Notes under the pieces: model-generated | The model's input: the letters and a program-made list of their open reading frames with translations, nothing else | What the model was told of the DNA's origin: nothing | Database searches by the model: none | Part shown: piece by piece, positions 34,669 through 43,917 of the stretch | Layout: each line of letters opens with the position of its first letter | Position numbering within the stretch: the stretch's first letter is position 1 | Position numbers and translations under genes: made by a program | Source: Sphingomonas sp. CFBP 13720 | Lineage (GTDB): Bacteria; Pseudomonadota; Alphaproteobacteria; Sphingomonadales; Sphingomonadaceae | Direction: 5' to 3' | Assembly: GCF_014842075.1 (NCBI RefSeq) | Contig: NZ_JACYVA010000003.1 | Coordinates: 1 to 64,000 of the forward strand | DNA: 64,000 nt

Positions 34669-35184
34669 ATGGGTATCTTCACCAGCAGCACGCACACGCT
34701 CGACGACCTGTTCGTTCATGGCCTGAAGACCATCTATTATGCCGAGCGCCAGATCACCGAGGCGTTGCCCAAGATGATCGGCCTCGCGACCGATCCCGAT
34801 TTGCGCAGCGGCTTCGAACAGCATCTGCGCGAAACGGAGAACCAGCGGACGCGACTGGAGCAGGTGTTCCGTATGCATGGTCGCGAGCCGGACGAAACGA
34901 CCTGCCCCGCGATCGACGGCATCGTCAAGGCGGCCAATACGACCGCGTCGGATATCGACGACCCGCAGGTGCTGGACGCCGCGCTCGCGTTCGGCGCGCA
35001 GATGGTCGAGCATTATGAAATCGCCCAGTACGGCACGTTGATCGCATGGGCGCGCGAACTGGGCCGCGAGGATTGCGCGGCGGTGCTTGCCGAAACGCTG
35101 GCCGAGGAAAAGGCGACCGACGAAAAGCTGACCCGGATCGCCGAAGCGCGCATCAACCGCACCGCCGAACTGAAAACCGCCTGA
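34669..35184 (+). CDS. Ferritin-like DUF892 (YciF/YciE-type) protein
   Basis: 171 residues. Four-helix bundle with the family starts LDDLFVHGLKTIYYAERQITEALPKM and acidic/His residues spaced as in the diiron site (ExxH-type HLRETENQ, HYEIAQYGTL, EEKATDEKL). Members respond to stress. GGAGA precedes the ATG at 34669. An inverted repeat (GTGGAA/TTCCAC, 34629-34648) overlaps its leader. Confidence 0.9.
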   Translation: MGIFTSSTHTLDDLFVHGLKTIYYAERQITEALPKMIGLATDPDLRSGFEQHLRETENQRTRLEQVFRMHGREPDETTCPAIDGIVKAANTTASDIDDPQVLDAALAFGAQMVEHYEIAQYGTLIAWARELGREDCAAVLAETLAEEKATDEKLTRIAEARINRTAELKTA

Positions 35185-35185
35185 T

Positions 35186-35227
35186 CCGGTAGCGGCGCAC
35201 CCCGATCCGGTCGTGCGCCGCTACCGG
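35186..35227. terminator. Perfect 15-bp hairpin after ferritin-like gene
   Basis: CCGGTAGCGGCGCAC and its exact complement flank a 12-nt loop, beginning two bases past the stop at 35184. There is no T-tract, but position and stability suit a transcription end. Confidence 0.6.
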
Positions 35228-35350
35228 CGACGTGCGTTCGTTACCGGCTGGCAGACCGATCCGGCTCCGCCCGGGTCGATCGCCCCCGTTCGTCCTGATG
35301 CGGTCGACCGATACCGGCCGCGACCTCCATCCATCCAATGGTTCCAGAAC

Positions 35351-36358
35351 ATGCATTTAACCTATGCAGACCGTCAGTACTTTCCGATCGGCGACACCAA
35401 TCGGGCTACCGACACCGACACCGGGCAGCGCGAGCCGTTGTTGGCGCTGCTGAGCCTGCTGCGATCGCAGGGGTACGACTTCATCGCGCCGACCCCGGCG
35501 TCGCAATCGCGTGTGTTGTCGCGACCGCAGCGGCAGGTCGGCACGACCCTGTACGACCTGCTGGGCTGGTCGTTGCCGTGTCGTCGCGATGACCTGTCCC
35601 CGGACGTCGTCGCGATCCTCGGAAAGGCGGGACTGCTGGAGCAGCGCCCGGACGGACTGGTGTCGGCGGGGATACGCGTGTCGAACGTGTTCGATCAGTT
35701 GTTCGTACATTCGCGCTATCCGACAAGGGCGCAGGATTCGGTGTTTCTGGGTCCCGACAGCTATCGGTTCGCCGACTATATCTCGCGGAACCTGTCCGGC
35801 CTGACCGACGCGGCCCGCATTCTCGATTACGGCGCGGGCGCGGGCGTCGGCGGGATCGTCGCGGCATCGTTGCACGGCGGCGCGACGCTGACGCTGGCGG
35901 ATATCAATCCCAAGGCACTGGCGCTCGCATCCATCAATGCGACCTTCGCAGCGATCGATCACCGGACCGTGCTGGCCAACACGCCCAAGGATGTCGACGG
36001 CGATTTCGATCTGATCGTCACCCACCCGCCGTTCATGATCGATCCCGACCGCCGTGCCTATCGCGATGGCGGCGACCTGTATGGCGGGAAACTGTCGCTC
36101 GACTGGACATTGGAGGCCATTCGCAAACTGGCACCGGGTGGGCGGTTCCTGATGCACACCGGCGTTTCGATCGTCGATGGCCGCGACGTCGTGCGCGACG
36201 CGATCGATCGGGCGATGCCGTCGGTCGGCTATCGCTACGATTATCGCGTGCTCGATCCCGACATCTTCGGCGACGAGCTGGACAAGGAACCCTATGCCGG
36301 GGTCGACCGGATCGCAGCGATCGGATTATGCGTCCAGCGCACGGAAGAACGGACCTGA
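35351..36358 (+). CDS. Class I SAM methyltransferase (MTS/RlmG-like)
   Basis: 335 residues. A first domain of ~150 residues precedes the SAM domain with ILDYGAGAGVGG near residue 158 and TLADINPKAL. THPPF near residue 222 stands where N-methyltransferases for RNA, DNA or protein glutamine have NPPF/Y, so the first residue of that motif is altered. The ATG at 35351 is used because the upstream frame is composed of low-likelihood sequence. It probably modifies RNA or a protein. It ends at convergent small HNH gene with a long hairpin between. Confidence 0.8.
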   Translation: MHLTYADRQYFPIGDTNRATDTDTGQREPLLALLSLLRSQGYDFIAPTPASQSRVLSRPQRQVGTTLYDLLGWSLPCRRDDLSPDVVAILGKAGLLEQRPDGLVSAGIRVSNVFDQLFVHSRYPTRAQDSVFLGPDSYRFADYISRNLSGLTDAARILDYGAGAGVGGIVAASLHGGATLTLADINPKALALASINATFAAIDHRTVLANTPKDVDGDFDLIVTHPPFMIDPDRRAYRDGGDLYGGKLSLDWTLEAIRKLAPGGRFLMHTGVSIVDGRDVVRDAIDRAMPSVGYRYDYRVLDPDIFGDELDKEPYAGVDRIAAIGLCVQRTEERT

Positions 36359-36426
36359 CGCCATCGAACGTACAAACAGCAACGCGTGTAGCGCGTACCG
36401 ATCCTGCGCAACGTCGGTCGGGACAG

Positions 36427-36471
36427 GGGCATGGCAGGCGCCGGATCTACGGTACGGCCCCTGCCATGCCC
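36427..36471. terminator. Long hairpin between convergent genes
   Basis: A 12-bp perfect stem (GGGCATGGCAGG with its complement) extends through one mismatch to 17 positions around an 11-nt loop. It lies in the 236-bp gap between the methyltransferase (+) and the HNH gene (-), whose remainder shows no gene. There is no T-tract. Confidence 0.5.
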
Positions 36472-36594
36472 GACGTCGGTCGAGATCATGACACGCGCGG
36501 AAATCCGATCGAGCCGGTATCGCGGCGACAATGATCCGGAATGCGCGGGGCGACTTCCGCCGTCGGAACGTCGTTGATCGAACCAAGACTTCGA

Positions 36595-36933
36595 TCAGCG
36601 CTGCTTCTTCGAGATCGTCGCCGTGAATTCGGGATCCTTGCCCGCGACCCAGTCGACGAACTTCCGGACATTCGGGTTGGCCAGTAGCCCCTCGACGTCC
36701 ATGCCGTACCGCTGCAACTCGGCATTGCTGAAGTTGGCGATCAGCGTCTGCTGACAGATGGAATGCATCGGCACGACATCACGACCACCGCGACTTTTGG
36801 GGATCGGATGATGCCACACGATCGTCTTGGCAGTCGGTCGACCGCATAGCCAGCATACCACCGGCGGTGCGGTCGTTTCCGCTTCCCGGTGCAAGTCCCC
36901 ATAAGGGTCTTTCTTCGACTGCCTGCGGTTCAT
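36595..36933 (-). CDS. HNH endonuclease-like protein
   Basis: 112 residues. CWLCG then a WHHPIPKSRGG segment and later MHSICQQTL match the ββα-metal HNH core: first His of IVWHH, the N/H position in the second strand, and a zinc-type cysteine pair. It is a small stand-alone nuclease domain. Its DNA target is unknown and no phage or restriction genes are near. Confidence 0.8.
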   Translation of the reverse strand: MNRRQSKKDPYGDLHREAETTAPPVVCWLCGRPTAKTIVWHHPIPKSRGGRDVVPMHSICQQTLIANFSNAELQRYGMDVEGLLANPNVRKFVDWVAGKDPEFTATISKKQR

Positions 36934-37175
36934 AAGCCCATCCGGATCCCTTGCGTGCCGTGCCCGCGTAGAGCGGTGCGGCCGGCAATGCTATGGTCGC
37001 GACGCAAGGAATGGGCCAGCGCCGCGGAAACGGCCGTGCCTGCTGTCGTTCGTGCGGGGGCGCACGCGTCCGCCGCCGCTATCGGCTGCGGATCGACGCC
37101 CCTACCGTACCGGCAACATGGCGACCTCGAAACCGGTTCGAGGCCGCCGCGCGGATCAGGCCGTATGCAACTCGA
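36934..37175. other. Intergenic region, no gene seen
   Basis: About 240 bp between two minus-strand genes. I see no frame with a believable ribosome site and no strong hairpin. Confidence 0.35.
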
Positions 37176-40100
37176 TCAACCGGCCGCGTCCAGCGATGCC
37201 AGCCCGGCTGCCGAACCCGCAAGGCTGTAGACGAAATGGTCGATCCCGGTAGCTTCGTCGCGCCAGATGCCGTCGAATTCCAGCGCGGTGACCCGCCGGC
37301 CGGTGACGTCGACGATGTCGACCCTGCCGCCACCGGTCAGGTCGAGCAACCGGTTGCCGCCGAAGGTGACGATCCCGTTGTCGTCGCTGTCGAACAGCGC
37401 GACGTCGGTGACCAGCACGTCCTCGACCGAAAAGTCGGCAATGCGGTCCAGCGCGGCGGTCGCCCCGCGCGACTGTGCGGCGGCGTTGTCGGACGCCGAA
37501 AAGAAGAACACGTCGGCACCGGCGCCGCCGCGCATCGTATCGGACCCGGCCCCGCCGATCAGCCAGTCGTTGCCGCCCATGCCGGACAGAATGTCGTTGC
37601 CCGCGCGCCCTTCGATGATGTCGGCAAGGACGCTGCCAGTCAGCGTATCGTTGGTCGCACTGCCGACGATCCGGGCGGGAGCGGTGTAGCCCGGCGATCC
37701 GGTCTCGCTGTCGCCTGCGCCGTTGACGATCGTGAACGCACCGTCGACCCCGGCGACCGCCAGCGTGGTCAGCAGCGCGTTGTTCCGCCCGGCGGCATTG
37801 TCGAACGTCGCCAGCGCGGGCAGGCCCGTCGACGCGCCGAAGGTCACGTTGGCCGCGACCCCGCCGGCGGCGTCGAACAGGACCACCGCGTCGCCACTGC
37901 CGCTCAGGCCGATGCCCGATCCGGTATAGCTGCCGAAAATGATCCCCTGCGGTGCCTGACCCCCGAACCAGTTGTCGACGAACGCCTTGCTGGTCGCGGC
38001 AAGGTCCGCCGTCTGCAGGAAGATGACCGACTGGCCGGCGGCGATGCTGCCGACTCCGTTCAGCGCGACCGATGCCGCAAAACTGGTCGAATCGTCGTCG
38101 ACGCGCCAGCCGGCAATGTCGACCGTCGCGTCGGACATATTGGTCAGTTCGAACCAGTCGGCACCGACCGGACTGTCGCCGCTGGACCATGGAGCGATTT
38201 CGGTGATGCGGATCGCCGGACCGTTGCCCTCGTTCACGATGTCGCGGACGCTCAGCACGAAATCGGTGGCTGCGTCGGGCGCGGTGCCGACCGTCGCATC
38301 GTCGACCGTGACCGTGACGACGTACTGCGTCTTCGTCTCGAAATCGAGAACGGTGCCGGCTTTCAGGTACAGGCCGGTCGCGTCGACTTCGAAGAAGCTC
38401 GCATCGGCACCGCGTACGCCCAGCGCATTGCTGCCGCGCCCGTCGTCGGTGACGGCGATGTCGGCGACCTTGATGCGGGTCAGCGTGCTGCCGTTCTCGT
38501 CGATCGCGTTCACCGGATTGGCGAGGGCGATCGCGGTCGGTGCGGCATTGTCGTCGTCCACGCGGGTACGGATCGCACCGGGCGATCCGGTTTCGGTGCT
38601 GTCGGCGGTGACGATCTGATAGGCACCATTGGTGCCGCCGACGCTGGTCTGCGCGATCGCACCGTTGATCCCGGCGGCATTGTCGAACGTGGCGAGCGAC
38701 GGACGCCCGGTCGACGCACCGAAGGCGACGCTGGCGCGCAGCGTGTTGGTGGTGTCGTACAGATTGACCTGATCGCCACCGGTGCTCAGCCCGATGCCCG
38801 ACCCGCCATAGGTGCCGATCTGGATTCCGGTCGGAAGCGTGCCGCCGAACCATGTGTCGACGAACGCGCGCACTTCGATCGCGCCGCCGTTGACGAAGAT
38901 CACCGATTCACCGGCACCGATCGCTTCGACGCCGGACAGCGCGACCGCGGCGATCGGCGACTGCGAATTGTCGTCGACCTTCCATCCGGTGACGTCGATG
39001 TCGAGACCGGTGGTGTTGGTGACTTCGAACCAGTCGGCTCCGACCGGGCTGTCGCCGCTGGCCCATGGCGCGACTTCGGATACGAACAATTTGCCGACCG
39101 TGCCGGGCGATCCGATCGCGGCGGTGGTGCCGCTGCCGACCAGTACCGCGCCGTTCTCGCCCGCTTCGCTCAACGCGGTGACGTCGCCATTGTTGACGGC
39201 ACCAGCATTGTTGAACGTCGCGAACGGACTGGCGGCGGGCGACGCGCCGAAGGTGACGCTCGCGCGCAGTTCGCCGCCTGCGTCGTACAGGTTCACCTGA
39301 TCGCCATTCGAGCTTAGCCCGACGCCCGACCCGGTATAGGCCCCGAACCGGATGCCCGCCGGGGCGGTTCCGCCGAACCACGCGTCGACGAACGCCGCCG
39401 TCGTCGCGGCCAGATCGGCGGTTTCGAAGAAGATCACCGATTCACCGGCACCGATCGATTCGATGCCGGTCAACAGGCGCGCATTGCCGAACTGCGCCGA
39501 ATTGTCGTCCATCCGCCACCCGCCGATGTCGATCGCGGCGGCACCGTTGTTCGTGACTTCGAACCAGTCGGCCGCGACCGGGCTGTTGCCGCTCGACCAC
39601 GGCGCGATTTCCGAGATGAACAGCGTCGGCGCGGTCGTTTCGTCGGTCACGTCGGCGACGTTCAGGACATAATCGACGCTGGCGTCGATCGCCCCGCCGA
39701 CATTCGCGTCGTCGACCGTGACCGTGACCGCGTAGCTGGCCTTGCTCTCGAAATCGAGCCGGGTGCCGGCCTTGAGGTAGAGACCGGTCGAGTCGACTTC
39801 GAAGAATGCCGCGTCCGTGCCGGTGACGGCCAGCGCGTTCACGCCGATGCCGTCGTCGCCGACCAGCACGTCGGCGACCTTCAACCGTTGCGCACTGGCG
39901 GTGTTTTCGTCGATCGATGCCAGCGCGTTGCCCAGCGTGAGCGCGGTCGGCGCGGCGTTGGGGAAATCGGCCGGGGCATAGATCCATAGCTGCGGACGAT
40001 CGGCATTTCCTCCGCCATTCTCGTTCACGACATAGATGAATCCGTTGCGGTCGACCGTGATGCCTTCATGCTGCTGATCGGCGACGCCCAGCGGATTGCC

Positions 40101-40829
40101 TGCATCGGTCTGGATGACCAGTTCGCTCAGCACGTTGCCGGCGCGATCGACCTTGATGATCCTGCCTTCTTCCTGGCTGATGACCAACAGATTGCCTTCG
40201 TCGGCGGTGCCGGCGAACGCCGGGATGTTCGACAGCGCGAAGACGTCGGCCACGTCGGACAGGCCGAGCAGCGCGGGATCGAACAGGTTGGTCGAATTTT
40301 CGGTCGTGGCCGAACCGTTGCTGGCGCTATTGGTCGCGAAGTCGATCGTCGTCTGGAAAATGCCGATCGGGCCGGCTTCCTTGACGAAGATGAAGCCCCG
40401 GGTCAGCGGATCGTAGCTCAGCCCTTCGAGGCCGATATTGTTCACGAACGTGCCGAGATTGGCGATCTGCGCATCGCCGCGCCCCTTGGTCGCGCCGGCT
40501 TCATAGGTGATGAGCACGGCGTTGCGGTCGCGTTCTTCGGTAAAGACGAACTGGCCGTTGCCGACATAGGTGATGCCTTCGGGATCGTAGAACGCCGTAC
40601 CTTGCGGACTGTCGCCGGCACCCAGCGTCATCGTGCTGACCAGCTTTCCCGATTTGTCGACTTCGGTGATCGAACGACCGCCGTCCCCGATCAGGAACAG
40701 CGTGTCGGTGTCCCAGTTATACGCGATGCCCGATGCTTCCTGCCCCAGCAGGTTGCCGGTCGGCGCGGCGGTCCGGGTGGGTTCGGGCAGGTCATAGCGC
40801 CCGACACGGACGTATTTCGACAGATCCAT
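37176..40829 (-). CDS. Giant secreted protein: propeller, cadherin-like and three lamin-tail domains, RTX, shared tail
   Basis: 1217 residues. Order: SdiA-regulated/esterase-like beta-propeller (about 1-290: WDTDTLFLIGDGGRSITEVDK, QHEGITVDRNGFIYVVNENGG); cadherin-like domain (293-400); lamin-tail domain 1 (402-540); lamin-tail 2 (582-720); second cadherin-like (763-868); lamin-tail 3 (871-1010); RTX repeats (about 1056-1105: GNDILSGMGGNDWLIGGAGSD); and the tail 1104-1217 shared with the proteins at 4232-6499 and 10633-12594. The three lamin-tail domains start [FI]xxSEIAPW...GDSPV-like and differ by point changes, so they arose by duplication. There is no signal peptide, so type I export is expected. 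Lamin-tail domains on secreted bacterial proteins often bind or hydrolyse nucleic acid or phosphoesters, but no catalytic site is clear. Confidence 0.85.
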   Translation of the reverse strand: MDLSKYVRVGRYDLPEPTRTAAPTGNLLGQEASGIAYNWDTDTLFLIGDGGRSITEVDKSGKLVSTMTLGAGDSPQGTAFYDPEGITYVGNGQFVFTEERDRNAVLITYEAGATKGRGDAQIANLGTFVNNIGLEGLSYDPLTRGFIFVKEAGPIGIFQTTIDFATNSASNGSATTENSTNLFDPALLGLSDVADVFALSNIPAFAGTADEGNLLVISQEEGRIIKVDRAGNVLSELVIQTDAGNPLGVADQQHEGITVDRNGFIYVVNENGGGNADRPQLWIYAPADFPNAAPTALTLGNALASIDENTASAQRLKVADVLVGDDGIGVNALAVTGTDAAFFEVDSTGLYLKAGTRLDFESKASYAVTVTVDDANVGGAIDASVDYVLNVADVTDETTAPTLFISEIAPWSSGNSPVAADWFEVTNNGAAAIDIGGWRMDDNSAQFGNARLLTGIESIGAGESVIFFETADLAATTAAFVDAWFGGTAPAGIRFGAYTGSGVGLSSNGDQVNLYDAGGELRASVTFGASPAASPFATFNNAGAVNNGDVTALSEAGENGAVLVGSGTTAAIGSPGTVGKLFVSEVAPWASGDSPVGADWFEVTNTTGLDIDVTGWKVDDNSQSPIAAVALSGVEAIGAGESVIFVNGGAIEVRAFVDTWFGGTLPTGIQIGTYGGSGIGLSTGGDQVNLYDTTNTLRASVAFGASTGRPSLATFDNAAGINGAIAQTSVGGTNGAYQIVTADSTETGSPGAIRTRVDDDNAAPTAIALANPVNAIDENGSTLTRIKVADIAVTDDGRGSNALGVRGADASFFEVDATGLYLKAGTVLDFETKTQYVVTVTVDDATVGTAPDAATDFVLSVRDIVNEGNGPAIRITEIAPWSSGDSPVGADWFELTNMSDATVDIAGWRVDDDSTSFAASVALNGVGSIAAGQSVIFLQTADLAATSKAFVDNWFGGQAPQGIIFGSYTGSGIGLSGSGDAVVLFDAAGGVAANVTFGASTGLPALATFDNAAGRNNALLTTLAVAGVDGAFTIVNGAGDSETGSPGYTAPARIVGSATNDTLTGSVLADIIEGRAGNDILSGMGGNDWLIGGAGSDTMRGGAGADVFFFSASDNAAAQSRGATAALDRIADFSVEDVLVTDVALFDSDDNGIVTFGGNRLLDLTGGGRVDIVDVTGRRVTALEFDGIWRDEATGIDHFVYSLAGSAAGLASLDAAG

Positions 40830-41425
40830 AACCCACCCTTTGCGAAACGATTAACCAAGTCAGGTGGACGTGGCAGTTTCGCGTGTCGGGGGAATTACGG
40901 AATCGTGACGCGGCCGTGACAAAAGGACCAGTCGCGTGTCGTCGACGCGCGTTCCGGCTCGCGGCCACGGTCTTGCCGCCCGCGTCGCCCGTGCCGCGCG
41001 CATATGGCGATGCCTGCGGAGCACGATAGACGAACGGGCACGCCGCACCGCCTTGGCCCTTCGTCGCCGACAAGACCAGATGCGCAATAATCGGCACCAA
41101 AACCAACGCAGCAATGTTAACATTGGCTGTTTACTAAAAGTTAAGGAAGTATTCGGTAGAACGCCTAAGTACCTATCGCTATCCCAGTAGCGCTTGCCCC
41201 GTCCGCATCAACATGCGGGCGGGGCTTGTCTTTGGGCTATCCTGCGATGTCGTGTTCGCGGTCGCCGGGCCGGTTGCGGCCTTTCGACGTCCGGCCCGGC
41301 GGACGCCGTCGACCGACCAGCGACGAACGGGCCAAAGCGCTGGTTGCCAACGGCAACTTCCCCCGACATGGTTGCCACGGACCTCGCCGTTGGCGCGTTC
41401 GTCCATCCTCACAGGGAGAGAGACA
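40830..41425. other. 596-bp gene-poor region with structured RNA candidate
   Basis: GC-rich up to about 41090, then AT-richer. No coding frame has a good ribosome site. It includes the promoter of the 1217-aa gene on the left, a 14-bp palindrome and terminator-like hairpins at 41112-41233 (listed separately), and the leader of the lipoprotein gene on the right. Confidence 0.5.
41112..41233 (+). ncRNA. Candidate small RNA with terminator
   Basis: A 14-bp palindrome CAATGTTAACATTG (41112-41125) is followed by an AT-rich stretch, a 5-bp hairpin CGCTA/TAGCG (41177-41192), and a 13-bp GC stem with one wobble around CAAC (41196-41225) that is followed by TTGTCTTT. No gene upstream on the strand would use this terminator, and the stretch has no start codon with ribosome site. 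A ~60-110-nt RNA ending near 41233 is the simplest reading; the promoter is not located. Confidence 0.4.
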
Positions 41426-41695
41426 TTGAAGAAGCTGTTTGTCATGACCGCAGCCATCGGGCTGGCCTCACTGGCCGCGTGCAACCAGACGCCGCGCGAG
41501 CAGGCCGCCGACAACATCGAAGCGAACGCCGAAGCGGTCGCCGACAATATTGAAGATCGTGCCGACTACGCCAATACCGAAGCTGGCGAAGACCTTCTCG
41601 AAAATCGAGCGGACGCCGTGCGTGCCACCGGTGAAAACCAGGCCGAAGACATGCGGACGCACGACGCGGACACGAACCTGTCCAACGGAATGTAA
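41426..41695 (+). CDS. Small lipoprotein, Asp/Glu/Asn-rich, entericidin-like size
   Basis: 89 residues from a TTG start at 41426; AGGGAGAG lies seven bases upstream. The N-terminus LKKLFVMTAAIGLASLAAC is a lipoprotein signal with lipobox LAAC, so Cys19 would be lipidated. The mature chain is acidic and polar with repeating NIE/NRAD-type elements (ADNIEANAEAVADNIEDRADYAN) forming helices. It is likely an outer membrane stress lipoprotein. A longer frame starting at 41213 has no support. It is followed by a strong terminator. Confidence 0.85.
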   Translation: MKKLFVMTAAIGLASLAACNQTPREQAADNIEANAEAVADNIEDRADYANTEAGEDLLENRADAVRATGENQAEDMRTHDADTNLSNGM

Positions 41696-41748
41696 ACCCG
41701 CCGGAGCGCGCAGCCATCAGGCTTCGTCCTTTGGCACCGCTCCGTCCA

Positions 41749-41785
41749 ACGGGCGCTTGCATCGCCGCAGGCGCCCGTTTTTTTT
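41749..41785 (+). terminator. Rho-independent terminator of lipoprotein gene
   Basis: ACGGGCGC and GCGCCCGT form a perfect 8-bp stem around a 14-nt loop followed by eight T residues, 53 bp after the lipoprotein stop. This is the clearest intrinsic terminator in the window. Confidence 0.85.
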
Positions 41786-41883
41786 GGCCCATCGCGCGTC
41801 GACCTGCCGAGAACGGCACCTTATCGCCCCGCGCAGAGCGCACGTCGTCGTGCATGCGGGCGCATTGCGTTCGTCCGATCGCC

Positions 41884-43917
41884 CTATCGAGCCGAGCCTG
41901 CTTCGACCGCAGCCATCGTCGGCACGAGTTTCGCCGCCAGATACGGCGTGAGCGTACGAACGAAGGCGTTCGTCATGTGATGGCGGTCCGAATACATGAC
42001 GATGTTCCCCGTAACGACCGGACAGCGCGTGGCAGCGCAGAGATGATCGGTCAGGTCGATGAAATGCACCTTCGGGTCATGGTGCGTGCGCGCGAGCGGG
42101 TTTGCCGCGGCGAAGGCGGCCGATCGTGCGATGGTACATTGCGCGTCGTCCGGGCCGTTGATCTGCACGCATTCAGGCACGTCGTTCGCAAACCATGGAT
42201 TGTCGCGAATGGCCGCCACGTGCACGCCCGCCGCGTTCAGCCTGTTCCAGCGATCGACGAACCGGGGCAGCACATGCTCGTCGGTGCCATCCTTCCCGTG
42301 CGTGGCCGTCGTGAACACGACGTCGGGGCGCAGCCGGAGCAGGTCCCGCATCACGTTGTCGTTCCAGCGCGCGCACGACCGCCCGGAGCGCGACTTTTCG
42401 GCGCGTGGTGCCGCGAAGATGCATCCGCTTTTGGTGAAGGTGACCAGACGCCAGCCGCGCGCGGTCACGATCGGTTCGATCGCCACGAAATAATGCGCGC
42501 TGTGCGACCCGCCGACGAGCGCAAGCACGTGCGCCGCCTTCGGATCGCCGAACGAGCAGGTGATGACCTTTGCCCGATCGATTTCCTGATGACATTTCTT
42601 GGCGTAAAGCGGCGATACGTCGCGCTTCATCCACAACGGACCGGGCTTGATCGGCACGCGGCCGTCGCTGGCGAACCACGCCCGGTCGAACACTGCGGCA
42701 CCGGGATACCGAACCGGGTCGGGCGCAGCGAGCTTGTCCGCCCCCACCGCCTGCGCGGTGCGCATGCGCCAGCCGCCATCGCCCGCGACGATCAGGGCGA
42801 CGGCAGCCGCCCCGACCGCGATCGTGCGCCACGGCCGGTCCTCGCGCACCTTGCCGAACGGACGTTCGACGAAGCGGGTGGTCGCCCACGCCAGCAGCAC
42901 CGACGCGGCAAGAATCCCCGCCCCCGCAGCGAACGACGCATGCGTCTGATAGGCGAGCGTGAGGTAGGCGATGAGCAGCGGCCAGTGCCACAGATACAGC
43001 GCGTAGGAGATGCCGCCGATCCAGTTGAGCGGCTTGATCGACAGCAGCCGGCCGACGCCGAACCGGTGATCCCCCTGACCGCACAGCAGGACCAGCGCCG
43101 CGCCCATCGTCGGCCACAAGGCGGCATAGCCCGGAAAAATGGTCGATACTTTCAGCAGGATACCGCAGCTGAGCACCAGCGACAGCCCGATCCAGCCCCC
43201 GATCAACGCGGTCGTGCGCCCAAGTTCGACGCGGGCAAGAACGACCGACACCAGCCCGCCCAGCGCGAATTCCCACATCCGGGCGAAAGTGTTGAAGTAG
43301 GCGACCGGCTGGTTGGTCGCGGTCGCATATACCGAATAGGCGAACGACAGGACGAACGCCGTCGCCAGCACCGTCACCACCATCCGCGCCCGCCGTTCGG
43401 GCGTACCGCGTACGATCCATGCGGTCGCGGCGAGGATCAGGCACAACAGGATCAGCGCCTGCACCTGCGCCGACATTGCCCAATAATGCTGGAGCGGACT
43501 GGCGACTTCGTCGCGGGCGAGATAGTCGACCGCCGACCATGCGAGATACCAGTTCTCGACATAGAAGGTCGATGCGATGACATGGACCATGTGCGGTGCC
43601 CAGCGGGTGGCGGGCATCCAGAACGGGGCCGATGCCAGTACGATCGCGATCACGAACAACGATGCGGGCAGCAACCTTTTGACCAGCCGCGCAAGGAACG
43701 CGACGACATCGACCCGGCCGCTGCTGCGCACTTCGCGGATCATCGATCCCACCAACAGGAACCCGGACACGACGAAGAACACGTCGACCCCACCCGATAC
43801 CCGTCCGACCCAGATGTGGAACGTCGCCACCAACAACGCGCCGATCGCGCGCAACCCCTGAATATCGTCGCGACGCGTCGAACGACGCACGCGAAACCGC
43901 GCTTCCGTATCCTGCAT
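41884..43917 (-). CDS. OafA-type O-acyltransferase with C-terminal SGNH domain
   Basis: 677 residues. Acyltransferase_3 membrane part about 1-380 (DDIQGLRAIGALLVATFHIW, GVDVFFVVSGFLL), then a periplasmic SGNH-like domain: GGSHS in LALVGGSHSAHYF, and DRHHMTNAF as the Asp/His block. Such proteins acetylate LPS O-antigen or other surface sugars. It is the second acyltransferase in the window. No neighbours on the strand; it faces a ~240-bp AT-rich promoter region. Confidence 0.9.
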   Translation of the reverse strand: MQDTEARFRVRRSTRRDDIQGLRAIGALLVATFHIWVGRVSGGVDVFFVVSGFLLVGSMIREVRSSGRVDVVAFLARLVKRLLPASLFVIAIVLASAPFWMPATRWAPHMVHVIASTFYVENWYLAWSAVDYLARDEVASPLQHYWAMSAQVQALILLCLILAATAWIVRGTPERRARMVVTVLATAFVLSFAYSVYATATNQPVAYFNTFARMWEFALGGLVSVVLARVELGRTTALIGGWIGLSLVLSCGILLKVSTIFPGYAALWPTMGAALVLLCGQGDHRFGVGRLLSIKPLNWIGGISYALYLWHWPLLIAYLTLAYQTHASFAAGAGILAASVLLAWATTRFVERPFGKVREDRPWRTIAVGAAAVALIVAGDGGWRMRTAQAVGADKLAAPDPVRYPGAAVFDRAWFASDGRVPIKPGPLWMKRDVSPLYAKKCHQEIDRAKVITCSFGDPKAAHVLALVGGSHSAHYFVAIEPIVTARGWRLVTFTKSGCIFAAPRAEKSRSGRSCARWNDNVMRDLLRLRPDVVFTTATHGKDGTDEHVLPRFVDRWNRLNAAGVHVAAIRDNPWFANDVPECVQINGPDDAQCTIARSAAFAAANPLARTHHDPKVHFIDLTDHLCAATRCPVVTGNIVMYSDRHHMTNAFVRTLTPYLAAKLVPTMAAVEAGSAR

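Noticed and set aside
36993..39317. 774-codon plus-strand frame opposite the lamin-tail protein
   Set aside because: Repeated GDVDVDP-like text mirrors the repeats of the real minus-strand protein; there is no independent start or domain.
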